DNA of 64,000 nucleotides from positions 149,165 through 213,164 of the forward strand of contig NZ_CP129407.1 in assembly GCF_030436115.1 (NCBI RefSeq), given 5' to 3'. Both the position numbers and the translations under genes were made by a program. The notes beneath the pieces are model-generated. The model saw only the letters and a list, made by a program, of their open reading frames with translations, ran no database searches and was not told the DNA's origin. The DNA is from Borrelia sp. P9F1 (lineage in GTDB: Bacteria; Spirochaetota; Spirochaetia; Borreliales; Borreliaceae). Shown here one piece after another: positions 48,574 to 57,292 of this stretch; the first letter of the stretch is position 1; each line of letters begins with the position of its first letter.

Positions 48574-50794
48574 GATACTGTTCTTAATTCTGTTTCACGT
48601 GTTTGTTGCATACAAACCAATAAAAGCAAACGAAACAAATTCATATAGTCAGCAAATAAAAGAACATATTAAAAAAATCAATGAATTAAATGAAGTTACA
48701 GAAAAAATAACAAGTACTTATGACTACATAAAAAAACATTTAACAGAAAACAAGATTGGATACAAAGAACATTCACTTCAAGAAATTGGATTTATTGGAT
48801 ACTTGCAAAAAACAATTCACTCGCAAATAAAGGGAAGTGGTAAAATCATGTATAACATCATTGTCCCCTTAGAAATACAATATGATTTGCAAAACAATCT
48901 TGCAATCGCAATTGCAATCACATTGCTAAGCGAACTAAAAAATATCAAGATTGAAAATACCCTAAACATATACTTCATAGAAGACGATTCACATAAGGAA
49001 ATGTCGACAATAAGCAGTAGATTACTTCTTAATAACAATGCTCTTACAAAAAACACAAGAACAATATACTTGATGTTAAATGCCGCCAAAGAAAACAATA
49101 TAATAGAATTTAAGAATCAATCAAACGTAATAAACTCAAAAACAGACCTAAATTTTCTAGAAGTACTCATTAGAGCATTTGAAAACAACAAAGCAAATTT
49201 TGTTGTTTCAAAAATCCGTGACAAGAACATAAACGAAATATACAACCTATACCTAGAAGAAGAGATTCCGATTTTAATTATCAACAACAATGAAAAGGCC
49301 CCCTTATTAGCACGCCCAAAGAATAATAACCTTTCTGATATCTATAAATCAATTCAAGAAACAATAACATCCAAACAAAATGTCAAAAATGTAAATCACC
49401 TGCACTATGTTATCATAAACACTCCAGTTAAAAAATTGATCATAAGCGAAAGTGCTCTCATTGTACTGATATACGCAATCTACAATTCCATTATATTAAT
49501 GTTTCTCAGAAAATTTACAAAAAATGGCGTAATGATTAGAAGAATTAAAGACAACTACTACAAAATAATAAGGCTGTTCTTTATATTATTCTTAAGCACG
49601 TACATTTCGGTCACCATCACAAATAGAATACTCACAGAATATGAAAGCGCAATAGATTACAGTATCATAAATCCGATCTATCTGGTAAATTTTTTCCTAA
49701 CTTTATTTAGTTTTAACCTGCTTTCCTACTTCACATATAAACTCAAAATATATCTAAATTTTAGAGAACTTAAGTATTTAGCAATAGCAATTTCTGTTAT
49801 TGAACTTATTATGCTACTATATATCAAGATAGAGTTTATTTTAGTTATACTGTTTAAAAATATATTAATACTACTTATCCCTAATAAAAGAAACATTACA
49901 AAAAAGGTCATAGTGGCTGTTATTTGGACCTTAAACTTCATACTAGCGTCATCTTTACAAACAACTTCTCTTATTTCAAGACCCGTGGCACTGAGCTACT
50001 TAATATCGATATCACTTTTCTCACCAATACTTATTGATATCGTAGAACATTTAAAGTACAAGACTCCACCAATGCTACAAGAATTTAAAAAGGCTGAAAA
50101 GATGGTATCTATAACCTTTTTCTTAATAATCGCTACGATAATAATCTCAAACAACATAAGTACAATTTCAACGATCAAGATAGACCAAATAATAAGCTTT
50201 CCAGAAAAAATCAATAAAATTAATGTAGAATATCTTAAAGAAAATAGAAATACAATTCAAATATCAACAAAGAGTTTTAGTCTAGAACTAAATAAAGACG
50301 AAAAACAAGTAGAAAAAGCATTTAAAATACAAAAAGATTTGATAAACGTATCTTTTCAAAAGATAGACATTGCTGAAAGAAGTATATATGGAATAAAAAT
50401 TAATACTGAAAATGTTGCAAAACAAATCAATCTATCTTTACAGAATGCGTCCGAACTTATCATATATCAAAGCAATACACCATATAAAATAGCGTCTAAT
50501 AACGTGATATTTACAGTAGGCAATATCAAATCAAATACAATAAATATCGCTTTTACAATCAAATCTCAAGAAGACATTAAATACGACGCATTTGCCTATT
50601 TCGACACCAACGATTATTACGTCAAGATCCACGACAAAGAAACTAAAAAAGAGCATCAAAACATAAAAGCAGACTACTCATATTCAATCAAGTATTCAGG
50701 TACACTTCCTAAACCCGAAAAACACGATCCAGATACTTTCTTTAAACTCCAAGGTGATAGAGAAATAGAAAGCTTGAAGAACTTGAAATTCTAG
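48563..50794 (+). CDS. Large membrane protein with M28-peptidase-like periplasmic domain
   Basis: 743 residues: signal peptide (~1-23); an extracytoplasmic domain (~24-290); about eight TM segments (~295-535, such as LIISESALIVLIYAIYNSII and IIRLFFILFLSTYISVTI); and a C-terminal beta-rich domain. The layout resembles multi-TM M28 aminopeptidase-like proteins, and IIVPLEIQYDLQNNLAIAIA with NTLNIYFIEDDSHKEMSTI aligns with the M28 segments that normally carry HxD and EE; here the metal ligands look lost, so catalysis is doubtful. Overlaps rel by 11 bases. Function unknown. Confidence 0.7.
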   Translation: MRIKILFLILFHVFVAYKPIKANETNSYSQQIKEHIKKINELNEVTEKITSTYDYIKKHLTENKIGYKEHSLQEIGFIGYLQKTIHSQIKGSGKIMYNIIVPLEIQYDLQNNLAIAIAITLLSELKNIKIENTLNIYFIEDDSHKEMSTISSRLLLNNNALTKNTRTIYLMLNAAKENNIIEFKNQSNVINSKTDLNFLEVLIRAFENNKANFVVSKIRDKNINEIYNLYLEEEIPILIINNNEKAPLLARPKNNNLSDIYKSIQETITSKQNVKNVNHLHYVIINTPVKKLIISESALIVLIYAIYNSIILMFLRKFTKNGVMIRRIKDNYYKIIRLFFILFLSTYISVTITNRILTEYESAIDYSIINPIYLVNFFLTLFSFNLLSYFTYKLKIYLNFRELKYLAIAISVIELIMLLYIKIEFILVILFKNILILLIPNKRNITKKVIVAVIWTLNFILASSLQTTSLISRPVALSYLISISLFSPILIDIVEHLKYKTPPMLQEFKKAEKMVSITFFLIIATIIISNNISTISTIKIDQIISFPEKINKINVEYLKENRNTIQISTKSFSLELNKDEKQVEKAFKIQKDLINVSFQKIDIAERSIYGIKINTENVAKQINLSLQNASELIIYQSNTPYKIASNNVIFTVGNIKSNTINIAFTIKSQEDIKYDAFAYFDTNDYYVKIHDKETKKEHQNIKADYSYSIKYSGTLPKPEKHDPDTFFKLQGDREIESLKNLKF

Positions 50795-50795
50795 A

Positions 50796-51890
50796 CTAGT
50801 TTTCCAACTTTTCAAAATCAATCCTTTTCTTTTTCTTTTCATAACTATTAAAAGAAAAGTCCACTAGTTTATCAACCAAACATTCATAACCCACTCCATC
50901 ATGTTCGCACATTTTAGAAAACATAGAAATATCCGTAAATCCTGGTATTGTATTTATCTCATTGACGTAAATTAACCCAGTATCTTTTTCAACAAAAAAA
51001 TCAATCCTTGCCATCCCTCTGAGTTCTAAACATTTATAAACCAAAAATGCATACTCTTTAATGTCTAGCAAATGCTTTGTGTCAAGATGAGCTGGGATAT
51101 TAAACACAATAGAGTTCCCAGGAATGGTAGCATACTTAGCATCATAGTCATAAAATACAAAATCCTGCACAATAACCTCTCCAGGAGTAAATATCTTAAT
51201 TTGATCATTCCCGATAACAGAACATTCAATCTCCCTAACTCTCATAAACTTCTCTATAATAATGGTTAGATCATATTTGAAAGCTTCCTCTATACACTTC
51301 TCAATCTGATCATCTTCATATGCAACATTAATTCCAATTGAAGAACCCAGTATAGCTGGCTTAATGATCACAGGATATTTTAAATTTTGTCTTATATTAT
51401 TTTTAACTTCTTCTTTATCTAGAAAATAATCATATTTTCTCAATCCAATAAAGGGTACTAGCGGAATATTAAAACTTTTAAGAAAAAGTTTACAGAAATA
51501 TTTATTACTGGAAATAGCACTTCCTAAAATACCAGGCCCAACACAAGGAATATCCATTATTTTTAAAAGCCCCTGGATAGAGCCATCCTCACCTGTCCTC
51601 CCATGGATAATGGGAAATACAACATCAATTTCCAGGTTTCTGTCCCCTACAAATATTCCACTACCAGGAACTAAACTAATAACAGAAGAGTTATCTTTTT
51701 TAATTAATTTAAGGGCATCGGGTACAAAGTCCAATAAATACCAAGTTCCAGTATTCTTATCAATAAAAACTGAAAATATATTATACTTATTTAACCTCTT
51801 AAGAGCTGTATAAACTCCATATGCAGATCGACAAGAAATTTCATGTTCAAAAGAAACTCCTCCAAATATCAACATAAGATTTTTCTTCAC
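50796..51890 (-). CDS. ddl: D-alanine--D-alanine ligase
   Basis: 364 residues of the ATP-grasp Ddl family: LIFGGVSFEHEISCRSAY at the N-terminus, FPIIHGRTGEDGSIQGLL, YPVIIKPAILGSSIGINVA and YVNEINTIPGFTDISMF. It makes D-Ala-D-Ala for the peptidoglycan stem from D-Ala supplied by Alr. It sits four bases after murE, another stem-peptide enzyme. Convergent with the membrane-protein gene, one base apart. Confidence 0.96.
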   Translation of the reverse strand: MKKNLMLIFGGVSFEHEISCRSAYGVYTALKRLNKYNIFSVFIDKNTGTWYLLDFVPDALKLIKKDNSSVISLVPGSGIFVGDRNLEIDVVFPIIHGRTGEDGSIQGLLKIMDIPCVGPGILGSAISSNKYFCKLFLKSFNIPLVPFIGLRKYDYFLDKEEVKNNIRQNLKYPVIIKPAILGSSIGINVAYEDDQIEKCIEEAFKYDLTIIIEKFMRVREIECSVIGNDQIKIFTPGEVIVQDFVFYDYDAKYATIPGNSIVFNIPAHLDTKHLLDIKEYAFLVYKCLELRGMARIDFFVEKDTGLIYVNEINTIPGFTDISMFSKMCEHDGVGYECLVDKLVDFSFNSYEKKKKRIDFEKLEN

Positions 51891-51894
51891 AACA

Positions 51895-53418
51895 TTAACT
51901 CCTATTTATTAAACTTAAAATAATATCTTTAACGATACCTTTTTCATCCCAAGGGATATTTTTATCCTCATATATTATCGAATCTTCATGCCCCTTCCCA
52001 AGAGTAACAACCAAATCATCAGCACACGCAAGGCTTATTGCCTTCTTAAGTGCATCTCTCCTATTAGGAATGAAAAATAAATTTTCACCCTGTGTCTTAT
52101 TTAGAATTCCTTCTGAAATATCTTTAATGATCTGCATGCTGTCTTCACCTCTTGGATCTTCATCACAAAGTACTATTGTATCCGCATGCCTATCTGCAAT
52201 CTCTCCCTGCAACTTTCTCTTTGAAACATCTCTCTCTCCAGCAGAACCAAAAACAGCAATTAGTCTATTTTTTGCAAGTCTTTTAAATATAGGGAAAAGT
52301 TTAAGAAAAGCACCCGGAGTATGTGCATAATCAATAATTAAAGAAAAATTCTGTCCAAAATCAACACTATCCATTCGACCGCAAAGACCCCTAATATTTA
52401 CAAGACTAGCAATAAGTTCTGATACACTAACACTTGCAACCTGACTTACAACAATTAGAGCAGCAATAACATTCTCAACGTTGAAACTACCCGTCAAATC
52501 AACCCTGGCATCATATTTAATATTTTTACTAAAAAATTCAAACTCCGTAAAACCCATTTGCTCAATAATTTTACTTACAAAAAAATCAGCACTTTCATTC
52601 TCTAAACTGTACGTATAAGATCTTTTAATAGAATTTAAAAATAGAGAAGAATTCTTATCATCAATATTGACAACACCAAACCCATTACTAACAGCAACAG
52701 AAGAAAAAAGATTAAGTTTAGCACTCAAATAATTCTCCATCGTGCCATGAAATTCAAGATGCTCGTGACTAACATTAGTTAAAACAGCAACAGAATACTC
52801 AACGTCGATAAGCCTTGCCGTTCTGAGATCAAGTCCATGCGATGTTGATTCGACAATAGCATACTGAACATTATTCTCCACCATCTTACTGAGAAAAAAA
52901 TGAATCTCTGTTGATTCTGGAGTCGACTGCCTATAAGGATTTTTAACCAAACTTCCACTTCCATCATCAAAAAATACTGTTGAAATAAATCCAACCCTAG
53001 CCCCAATAGACCTTAAAAGAGTATATATATAAAAACAAACAGAACTCTTGCCATCTGTTCCTGTCACTCCAATAATCTTAAGCTTCTTTGAAGGTTCATC
53101 ATAAAAAATGCTGGAAAAATTTGACATAAATCTCTTTATGTTACAAGAATCAACTTTGATATATGTTACATTTGAAGCACAAAAGTCAACATTACTAGCA
53201 TGCACAATAACATTACTACCCCTTTGAATCGCTGCCTCAATAAATTTCTGCCCATCAAAATGAAGCCCTGGGAGAGCAAAAAATACAAAGTTAGGTAACA
53301 CACATCTTGAGTCATATGCCAGTCCCATTATTTCCACATCACAAGATCCTCTAATTTCTTTAACCAAATTTTTATCCAACCTAGATAAAATACCACGAAG
53401 TCTCTTTTTTCTATTCAT
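51895..53418 (-). CDS. murE: UDP-MurNAc-tripeptide synthetase MurE
   Basis: 507 residues from ATG 53418 (MNRKKRLRGILSRL); the frame is open 15 codons upstream but that part is not MurE-like. P-loop IGVTGTDGKSSVCFYI, NVSHEHLEFHGTMENYLSAK, YAHTPGAFLKLF and DEDPRGEDSMQIIKD. MurE adds the third stem residue. The last motif corresponds to DNPRxED of meso-DAP enzymes and differs from the DNPAxDD of lysine enzymes; Borrelia peptidoglycan contains L-ornithine, so this variant may accept it (inference). Next gene is ddl. Confidence 0.94.
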   Translation of the reverse strand: MNRKKRLRGILSRLDKNLVKEIRGSCDVEIMGLAYDSRCVLPNFVFFALPGLHFDGQKFIEAAIQRGSNVIVHASNVDFCASNVTYIKVDSCNIKRFMSNFSSIFYDEPSKKLKIIGVTGTDGKSSVCFYIYTLLRSIGARVGFISTVFFDDGSGSLVKNPYRQSTPESTEIHFFLSKMVENNVQYAIVESTSHGLDLRTARLIDVEYSVAVLTNVSHEHLEFHGTMENYLSAKLNLFSSVAVSNGFGVVNIDDKNSSLFLNSIKRSYTYSLENESADFFVSKIIEQMGFTEFEFFSKNIKYDARVDLTGSFNVENVIAALIVVSQVASVSVSELIASLVNIRGLCGRMDSVDFGQNFSLIIDYAHTPGAFLKLFPIFKRLAKNRLIAVFGSAGERDVSKRKLQGEIADRHADTIVLCDEDPRGEDSMQIIKDISEGILNKTQGENLFFIPNRRDALKKAISLACADDLVVTLGKGHEDSIIYEDKNIPWDEKGIVKDIILSLINRS

Positions 53419-53526
53419 ACTTCTAGATTGTACAAGAATAAAAATCATTTTGATATAGAACACAAGAGGAAAGCCTTTACAAATATTAAGAGCCGCTGAG
53501 CCTATTAATACAGGCTAAAAATATTG

Positions 53527-53555
53527 TTTACAATTCAACCATTTTTTAATAAACT
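53527..53555 (+). promoter_or_regulatory. Putative promoter of tRNA-Cys
   Basis: TTTACA (53527-53532), 17-bp spacer, TAAACT (53550-53555). Predicted start near 53562, about eight bases before the mature tRNA end. The same transcript may run into tlyC. Confidence 0.45.
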
Positions 53556-53569
53556 AACTAGTGTTTAAT

Positions 53570-53642
53570 GGCGCTGTACCCAAGTGGCTAAGGGAGAAGT
53601 CTGCAAAACTTTGATTCGCCGGTTCGATTCCGGTCAGCGCCT
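53570..53642 (+). tRNA. trnC: tRNA-Cys (GCA)
   Basis: Acceptor stem GGCGCTG/CAGCGCC is perfectly paired. The anticodon loop CTGCAAA carries GCA; the T arm is GCCGG-TTCGATT-CCGGT with one G-T pair. The discriminator base is T (U73), the known identity base of tRNA-Cys. No encoded CCA. tlyC follows 57 bases later. Confidence 0.97.
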
Positions 53643-53699
53643 TTTAAGAGTCGATAAAAGCCATGCAGTGTTTCACGGAGATAGTCTAGAATAACAGGT

Positions 53700-54941
53700 A
53701 TGTTGGATTTATCATTAATAGTCGTATTTATAGTACTCTCAGCAGTTTTCTCAGCATCAGAGACGGCATATACCTCATTGAGCTTAATGCAACTCCAAGA
53801 TATAAAGAAGAAAGGCAAGTTAGGAGCAATTGTGTATCACTTGGCTCAAACTCCATCGAAACTTGTTACAACAATTTTGATTGGAAACAATATTTCCAAT
53901 ATAACAACCAGTGTTCTTGCGACAAAATTTGTTCTTAACAAGTACGGAGACAATGCTCTCGCTTTTTCAACGGGAATCGTGACAATAATAGTCCTTATAT
54001 TCTCTGAAATATTTCCTAAACAGATTGCGATATTGAATAACGAAGGCATAGCCTTGTCGACTTCAATCTTACTTAAAACATTGGCATTCGTATTCACACC
54101 CATAATATACGTAATTAACGAAATGACTAAAATCTTACTAAGCCTATGCAAAATAAAAACAAGTCAAAAAATGAATAAAGATACCATAAAAAACATGCTG
54201 TCTTTAGCTGAAAACTTAGGGATACTAGAAAATGATGCTAGAATGTTCATGCAAAAGATGTTAAACATAGGCGAGGTCAGAGCATCGGAAGTTATGACTC
54301 ACCGTACAGAAGTATTTTCCCTATCAAGCACATCAAAACTAAAAGACAAGATTAAAATGATTAAAAAAGAAGGATATTCCAGAATTCCTGTGTATAGGGG
54401 CCATAACAGAGAACAAATAATAGGAATTTTAATAACCAAAGATTTAATTGAGATAAGCAAAAAAGAACTTGAGAAAAGCATCATAAAATTTGCAAAACCC
54501 GCTGTTTTTGTACAACAAAACAAGAGAATAAAAGATACCCTAGCCATTATGAGACAAAAACAAAAAATAATGGCAATTGTTATTGATGAATATGGAGGTT
54601 TTTCGGGAATACTTACAATAGAGGATATAGTAGAGAAAATATTTGGAGCAATATTTGACGAATATGATTTAGAAGAAGAAAAACAGTTTATTATTAAAAA
54701 AGATGAAAACACTTACCTAATACTTGGTGAGACCACCTTTGATGAGATTGAGGAAATTGTTGGGATAAAAATTCAACACAAAGACTACATAAATACAGTT
54801 GGTGGATACATAATGGATTTACTTGACAAGATTCCTAAAGAGGGAGAACAAGTTAATACAGAACATGGAGAATACTTAATAGAGGAAGTAAGGAATCATA
54901 AGATTAAAAAAATAACCTTTAAAAAATTTGAAAAGGAGTGA
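53700..54941 (+). CDS. tlyC: CNNM/CBS-domain membrane protein (TlyC-type)
   Basis: 413 residues of the CorC/TlyC group often annotated as hemolysin. N-terminal CNNM domain with about three to four TM segments (LIVVFIVLSAVFSASETAYT includes the conserved SASETA motif; LVTTILIGNNISNITTSVLA), two CBS domains (VMTHRTEVFSLSSTSKL ... YSRIPVYRG; AMRQK region to DEYGGFSGILTIEDIVE) and a C-terminal CorC_HlyC domain (GGYIMDLLDKIPKEGE). Relatives function in Mg2+/Co2+ efflux; the hemolysin label is historical. AGG lies just before the ATG. Confidence 0.92.
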   Translation: MLDLSLIVVFIVLSAVFSASETAYTSLSLMQLQDIKKKGKLGAIVYHLAQTPSKLVTTILIGNNISNITTSVLATKFVLNKYGDNALAFSTGIVTIIVLIFSEIFPKQIAILNNEGIALSTSILLKTLAFVFTPIIYVINEMTKILLSLCKIKTSQKMNKDTIKNMLSLAENLGILENDARMFMQKMLNIGEVRASEVMTHRTEVFSLSSTSKLKDKIKMIKKEGYSRIPVYRGHNREQIIGILITKDLIEISKKELEKSIIKFAKPAVFVQQNKRIKDTLAIMRQKQKIMAIVIDEYGGFSGILTIEDIVEKIFGAIFDEYDLEEEKQFIIKKDENTYLILGETTFDEIEEIVGIKIQHKDYINTVGGYIMDLLDKIPKEGEQVNTEHGEYLIEEVRNHKIKKITFKKFEKE

Positions 54942-54943
54942 AA

Positions 54944-55144
54944 GTGCATAAAAACCTTTGGAGAATGATTTTTGATTTTTCAAAACCTGAATTAGACACG
55001 AAACATGGCTTTAATGGAAAGGTCGCTTATTTGCCAATAAAACAAAAATTCAATGAAAATAGTGAACTTTGCTTTATTAAGCACTTAACATCAAAAACAG
55101 AAATAAAGAAGAAGATGTGGATTTTTTTCTTGCTAGACAAATAA
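54944..55144 (+). CDS. Small hypothetical protein between tlyC and hflK
   Basis: 66 residues from GTG 54944 (MHKNLWRMIFDFSKPELDTK ... KKMWIFFLLDK), with AAGGAG five bases upstream, at the end of tlyC. It fills the space between tlyC and hflK exactly (hflK starts 13 bases after its stop), which favours a real gene, but codon content alone is not decisive. No family recognised; a hydrophobic C-terminus hints at weak membrane contact. Confidence 0.45.
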   Translation: MHKNLWRMIFDFSKPELDTKHGFNGKVAYLPIKQKFNENSELCFIKHLTSKTEIKKKMWIFFLLDK

Positions 55145-55157
55145 AAGGAGGATAAAA

Positions 55158-56087
55158 ATGCTAAATATTCCAAAATTTTTCAATAAAACATACGAATATA
55201 CAGTAGCACTAATTATATTGATAATAATAGCAGTAATAATCATCTCAAATGTTTTCTTAGTTGGTCCATCGGAGGAAGCAATTGTTCTTCGCCTTGGAAG
55301 ACTAAACAGAACGCTTGAATCGGGAATACATATTAAAATTCCACTAATTGAGGAAAAATTCATTTTACCAGTAAAGATAGTACAAGAGGTTAAGTTTGGA
55401 TTTAATTCAGACAATAACAGAGGAATTAATGTTGGTGAGGATGAGGGAGTAATTATTACTGGGGATTTAAACATAATAAATGTTGAATGGCTGGTACAAT
55501 ATAAAATAAGCGATCCGTATTCTTTCATGTTTAAAGTACAGGACCCGGAAGAAACTATCAAAGACATTGCGAAATCATCAATGAATAGGTTAATTGGAGA
55601 CAACACTATTTTTGAGATAATTAATGACAATAGAGTTGGTGTTACAGAAGGAGTAAAATCCTCTATGAATGAAATTATTAAAACGTATAATTTAGGGATA
55701 GATATTGTGCAGGTACAAATCAGAAATGCTATGCCACCAAAGGGCAAGGTTTATGAAGCATTTGAAGACGTTAACATTGCGATACAAGATAAAAATAAGT
55801 TTATTAATGAGGGAAAGAAAGAATTTAATCAAATCGTTCCAAAAATTAAAGGAGAAGCACTTAAGGTACTAGAGGAAGCTAAAGGATACAAAGAGAGCAG
55901 AATAAATAATGCCTTAGCCGATACTGAAATCTTTAACGCAATTTTAAATGCGTATATTAAAGATCCAGAAATTACAAGAGAGAGGCTCTACAATGAAACA
56001 ATGAAGGAAATCCTTGAAAATAAAGATAACATTGAAATAATCGACAAAAATTTTAAAAACTTCCTCCCATTCAAGGAGATAAAGTAA
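55158..56087 (+). CDS. hflK: HflK-type membrane SPFH protein
   Basis: 309 residues: one N-terminal TM segment (TVALIILIIIAVIIISNVFL, about 15-34) and an SPFH/prohibitin domain (VGPSEEAIVLRLGRLNRTLE, GIHIKIPLIEEKFILPV). With HflC it forms the large periplasmic complex that regulates FtsH proteolysis in other bacteria. AAAGGAGG seven bases before the ATG. hflC starts at the base after its stop. Confidence 0.94.
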   Translation: MLNIPKFFNKTYEYTVALIILIIIAVIIISNVFLVGPSEEAIVLRLGRLNRTLESGIHIKIPLIEEKFILPVKIVQEVKFGFNSDNNRGINVGEDEGVIITGDLNIINVEWLVQYKISDPYSFMFKVQDPEETIKDIAKSSMNRLIGDNTIFEIINDNRVGVTEGVKSSMNEIIKTYNLGIDIVQVQIRNAMPPKGKVYEAFEDVNIAIQDKNKFINEGKKEFNQIVPKIKGEALKVLEEAKGYKESRINNALADTEIFNAILNAYIKDPEITRERLYNETMKEILENKDNIEIIDKNFKNFLPFKEIK

Positions 56088-57059
56088 ATGAAACATATGG
56101 TAAAATTCTTACTCTCTATTGCTAAAACTGCTGTATTTACATTATTGTTTGGTTTAATATCACTTTCCATAATGCAACCGATTTATATTCTAAAAGAAAA
56201 CGAGATTTCAATCACTACAAGACTTGGAAAAATCGATAGAACCGAAAACACAGCAGGACTTAAATATAAAATTCCATTTATTGAACATGTGCAAATATTT
56301 CCCAAAATCATACTCAGATGGGACGGAGAACCCCAAAGAATCCCAACGGGTGGAGAGGAAAAGCAATTAATATGGATAGATACAACCGCTAGATGGAAAA
56401 TTTCAGATATTAATAAATTCTACACATCCATTAAAACAATGGATAGAGCTTATGTAAGAATTGATGCTGCCATTGAACCTGCTGTTAGAGGTGTTATCGC
56501 TAAGTATCCTTTACTTGAAATGATTAGAAGTTCAAATGACCCAGTTCAGCGATTATCTCACGGAATTTTAACGGCTCAAGAGGCCAAGAGTGACACAACC
56601 TATCAAATAACAAAGGGACGAAAAACCATTGAAAATGAAATAATTCAAGTTGCAAATAAAAATACTCAAGATATTGGAATTGAAATTGTTGACGTTCTTA
56701 TTAGAAAGATTAGCTACGACCCAAGCTTAATCGATTCAGTACATAACAGGATGATCTCAGAAAGGCAACAGATTGCAGAGGAACAAAGAAGTACGGGAAT
56801 GGCTGAGAAAACGGAAATACTTGGTAGCATTGAAAAAGAAAAACTAAAATTATTAAGTGAGGCAAAAGCTGAGGCAGCTAAAATTAAAGCCGAGGGCGAT
56901 AGTGAAGCTGCACGTATTTATGCAAACGCATATGGAAAAAGCGTTGAATTTTACAGATTTTGGCAAGCACTGGAAAGCTACAAGATGGTGCTTAAAGATA
57001 AACGAAAAATATTTTCAACAGATATGGAATTCTTCAGGTACTTGCACAACAGAAAGTAA
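56088..57059 (+). CDS. hflC: HflC-type membrane SPFH protein
   Basis: 323 residues with one N-terminal TM (AVFTLLFGLISLSIMQPIYI) and the SPFH domain (LKENEISITTRLGKIDRTEN, GLKYKIPFIEHVQIFPK), then a long charged coiled coil (RQQIAEEQRSTGMAEKTEI, KLLSEAKAEAAKIKAEGDSE) typical of HflC. Partner of HflK; zero-base gap between the two. A promoter-like pair for the downstream structured RNA overlaps its last codons. Confidence 0.94.
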   Translation: MKHMVKFLLSIAKTAVFTLLFGLISLSIMQPIYILKENEISITTRLGKIDRTENTAGLKYKIPFIEHVQIFPKIILRWDGEPQRIPTGGEEKQLIWIDTTARWKISDINKFYTSIKTMDRAYVRIDAAIEPAVRGVIAKYPLLEMIRSSNDPVQRLSHGILTAQEAKSDTTYQITKGRKTIENEIIQVANKNTQDIGIEIVDVLIRKISYDPSLIDSVHNRMISERQQIAEEQRSTGMAEKTEILGSIEKEKLKLLSEAKAEAAKIKAEGDSEAARIYANAYGKSVEFYRFWQALESYKMVLKDKRKIFSTDMEFFRYLHNRK

Positions 57060-57069
57060 AACATATACT
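57042..57069 (+). promoter_or_regulatory. Putative promoter for the RNA at 57136
   Basis: TTGCAC (57042-57047), 16-bp spacer, TATACT (57064-57069), lying across the end of hflC. A start near 57076 would give an RNA covering the GC-rich structured block. Confidence 0.45.
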
Positions 57070-57135
57070 AGATTTAATAAAAGTTTTATTTAAGAAAGAC
57101 ATTAAAGCTTATTGCAGCAACTCTTCAAGCCTATA

Positions 57136-57245
57136 GCCGGGAGGTGCCTCGGGTGTTGTGCCTAAAGCGGACAATGGCCACTCCGTCACTTCGCAAGCAC
57201 TACGGAGGAGACAAAACAAACCCCACCCGATTTTAGGACCACGGC
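57136..57245 (+). ncRNA. Probable structured non-coding RNA of unknown type
   Basis: A 233-bp gap between hflC and the next gene contains a block that is clearly GC-rich against the AT-rich surroundings and folds well. A long interrupted outer stem pairs GCCG (57136-57139) with CGGC (57242-57245), GGT (57143-57145) with ACC (57238-57240), CCT (57147-57149) with AGG (57235-57237) and CGGGTG (57150-57155) with CACCCG (57224-57229). An inner hairpin pairs CTCCGT (57181-57186) with ACGGAG (57202-57207). No ORF of note. It lacks the signatures of tmRNA, RNase P RNA and the GGAA-loop SRP RNA. The strand is assumed from the upstream promoter-like pair; the minus strand folds similarly. Confidence 0.5.
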
Positions 57246-57292
57246 GTAAAAACAAAATTCATCCATCCTAAATAACAATCACAAAACTCACA

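Noticed and set aside
54299..54712. 137-codon open frame on the minus strand
   Set aside because: Antisense to tlyC CBS domains; Ser/Phe/Ile-rich like other reverse-strand shadows here.
53700..54941. tlyC as a true hemolysin
   Set aside because: Domain order (CNNM, CBS, CorC_HlyC) points to ion-efflux proteins; the hemolysin name is historical and nothing here shows lytic activity.
55133..55747. 204-codon open frame on the minus strand
   Set aside because: It lies fully antisense to hflK, has no ribosome-binding site or family similarity, and its composition mirrors the hflK codons.
57161..57237. Pseudoknot between CCTAAA (57161) and TTTAGG (57232)
   Set aside because: A fully nested pairing of the same 3' segment with 57143-57149 explains the bases with no crossing helix.
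57136..57245. Assignment of the structured block as SRP (4.5S) RNA, tmRNA or RNase P RNA
   Set aside because: No GGAA tetraloop with the GGAAGCAGCC strand, no tRNA-like ends, and no GAGGAAAGTCC core on either strand.
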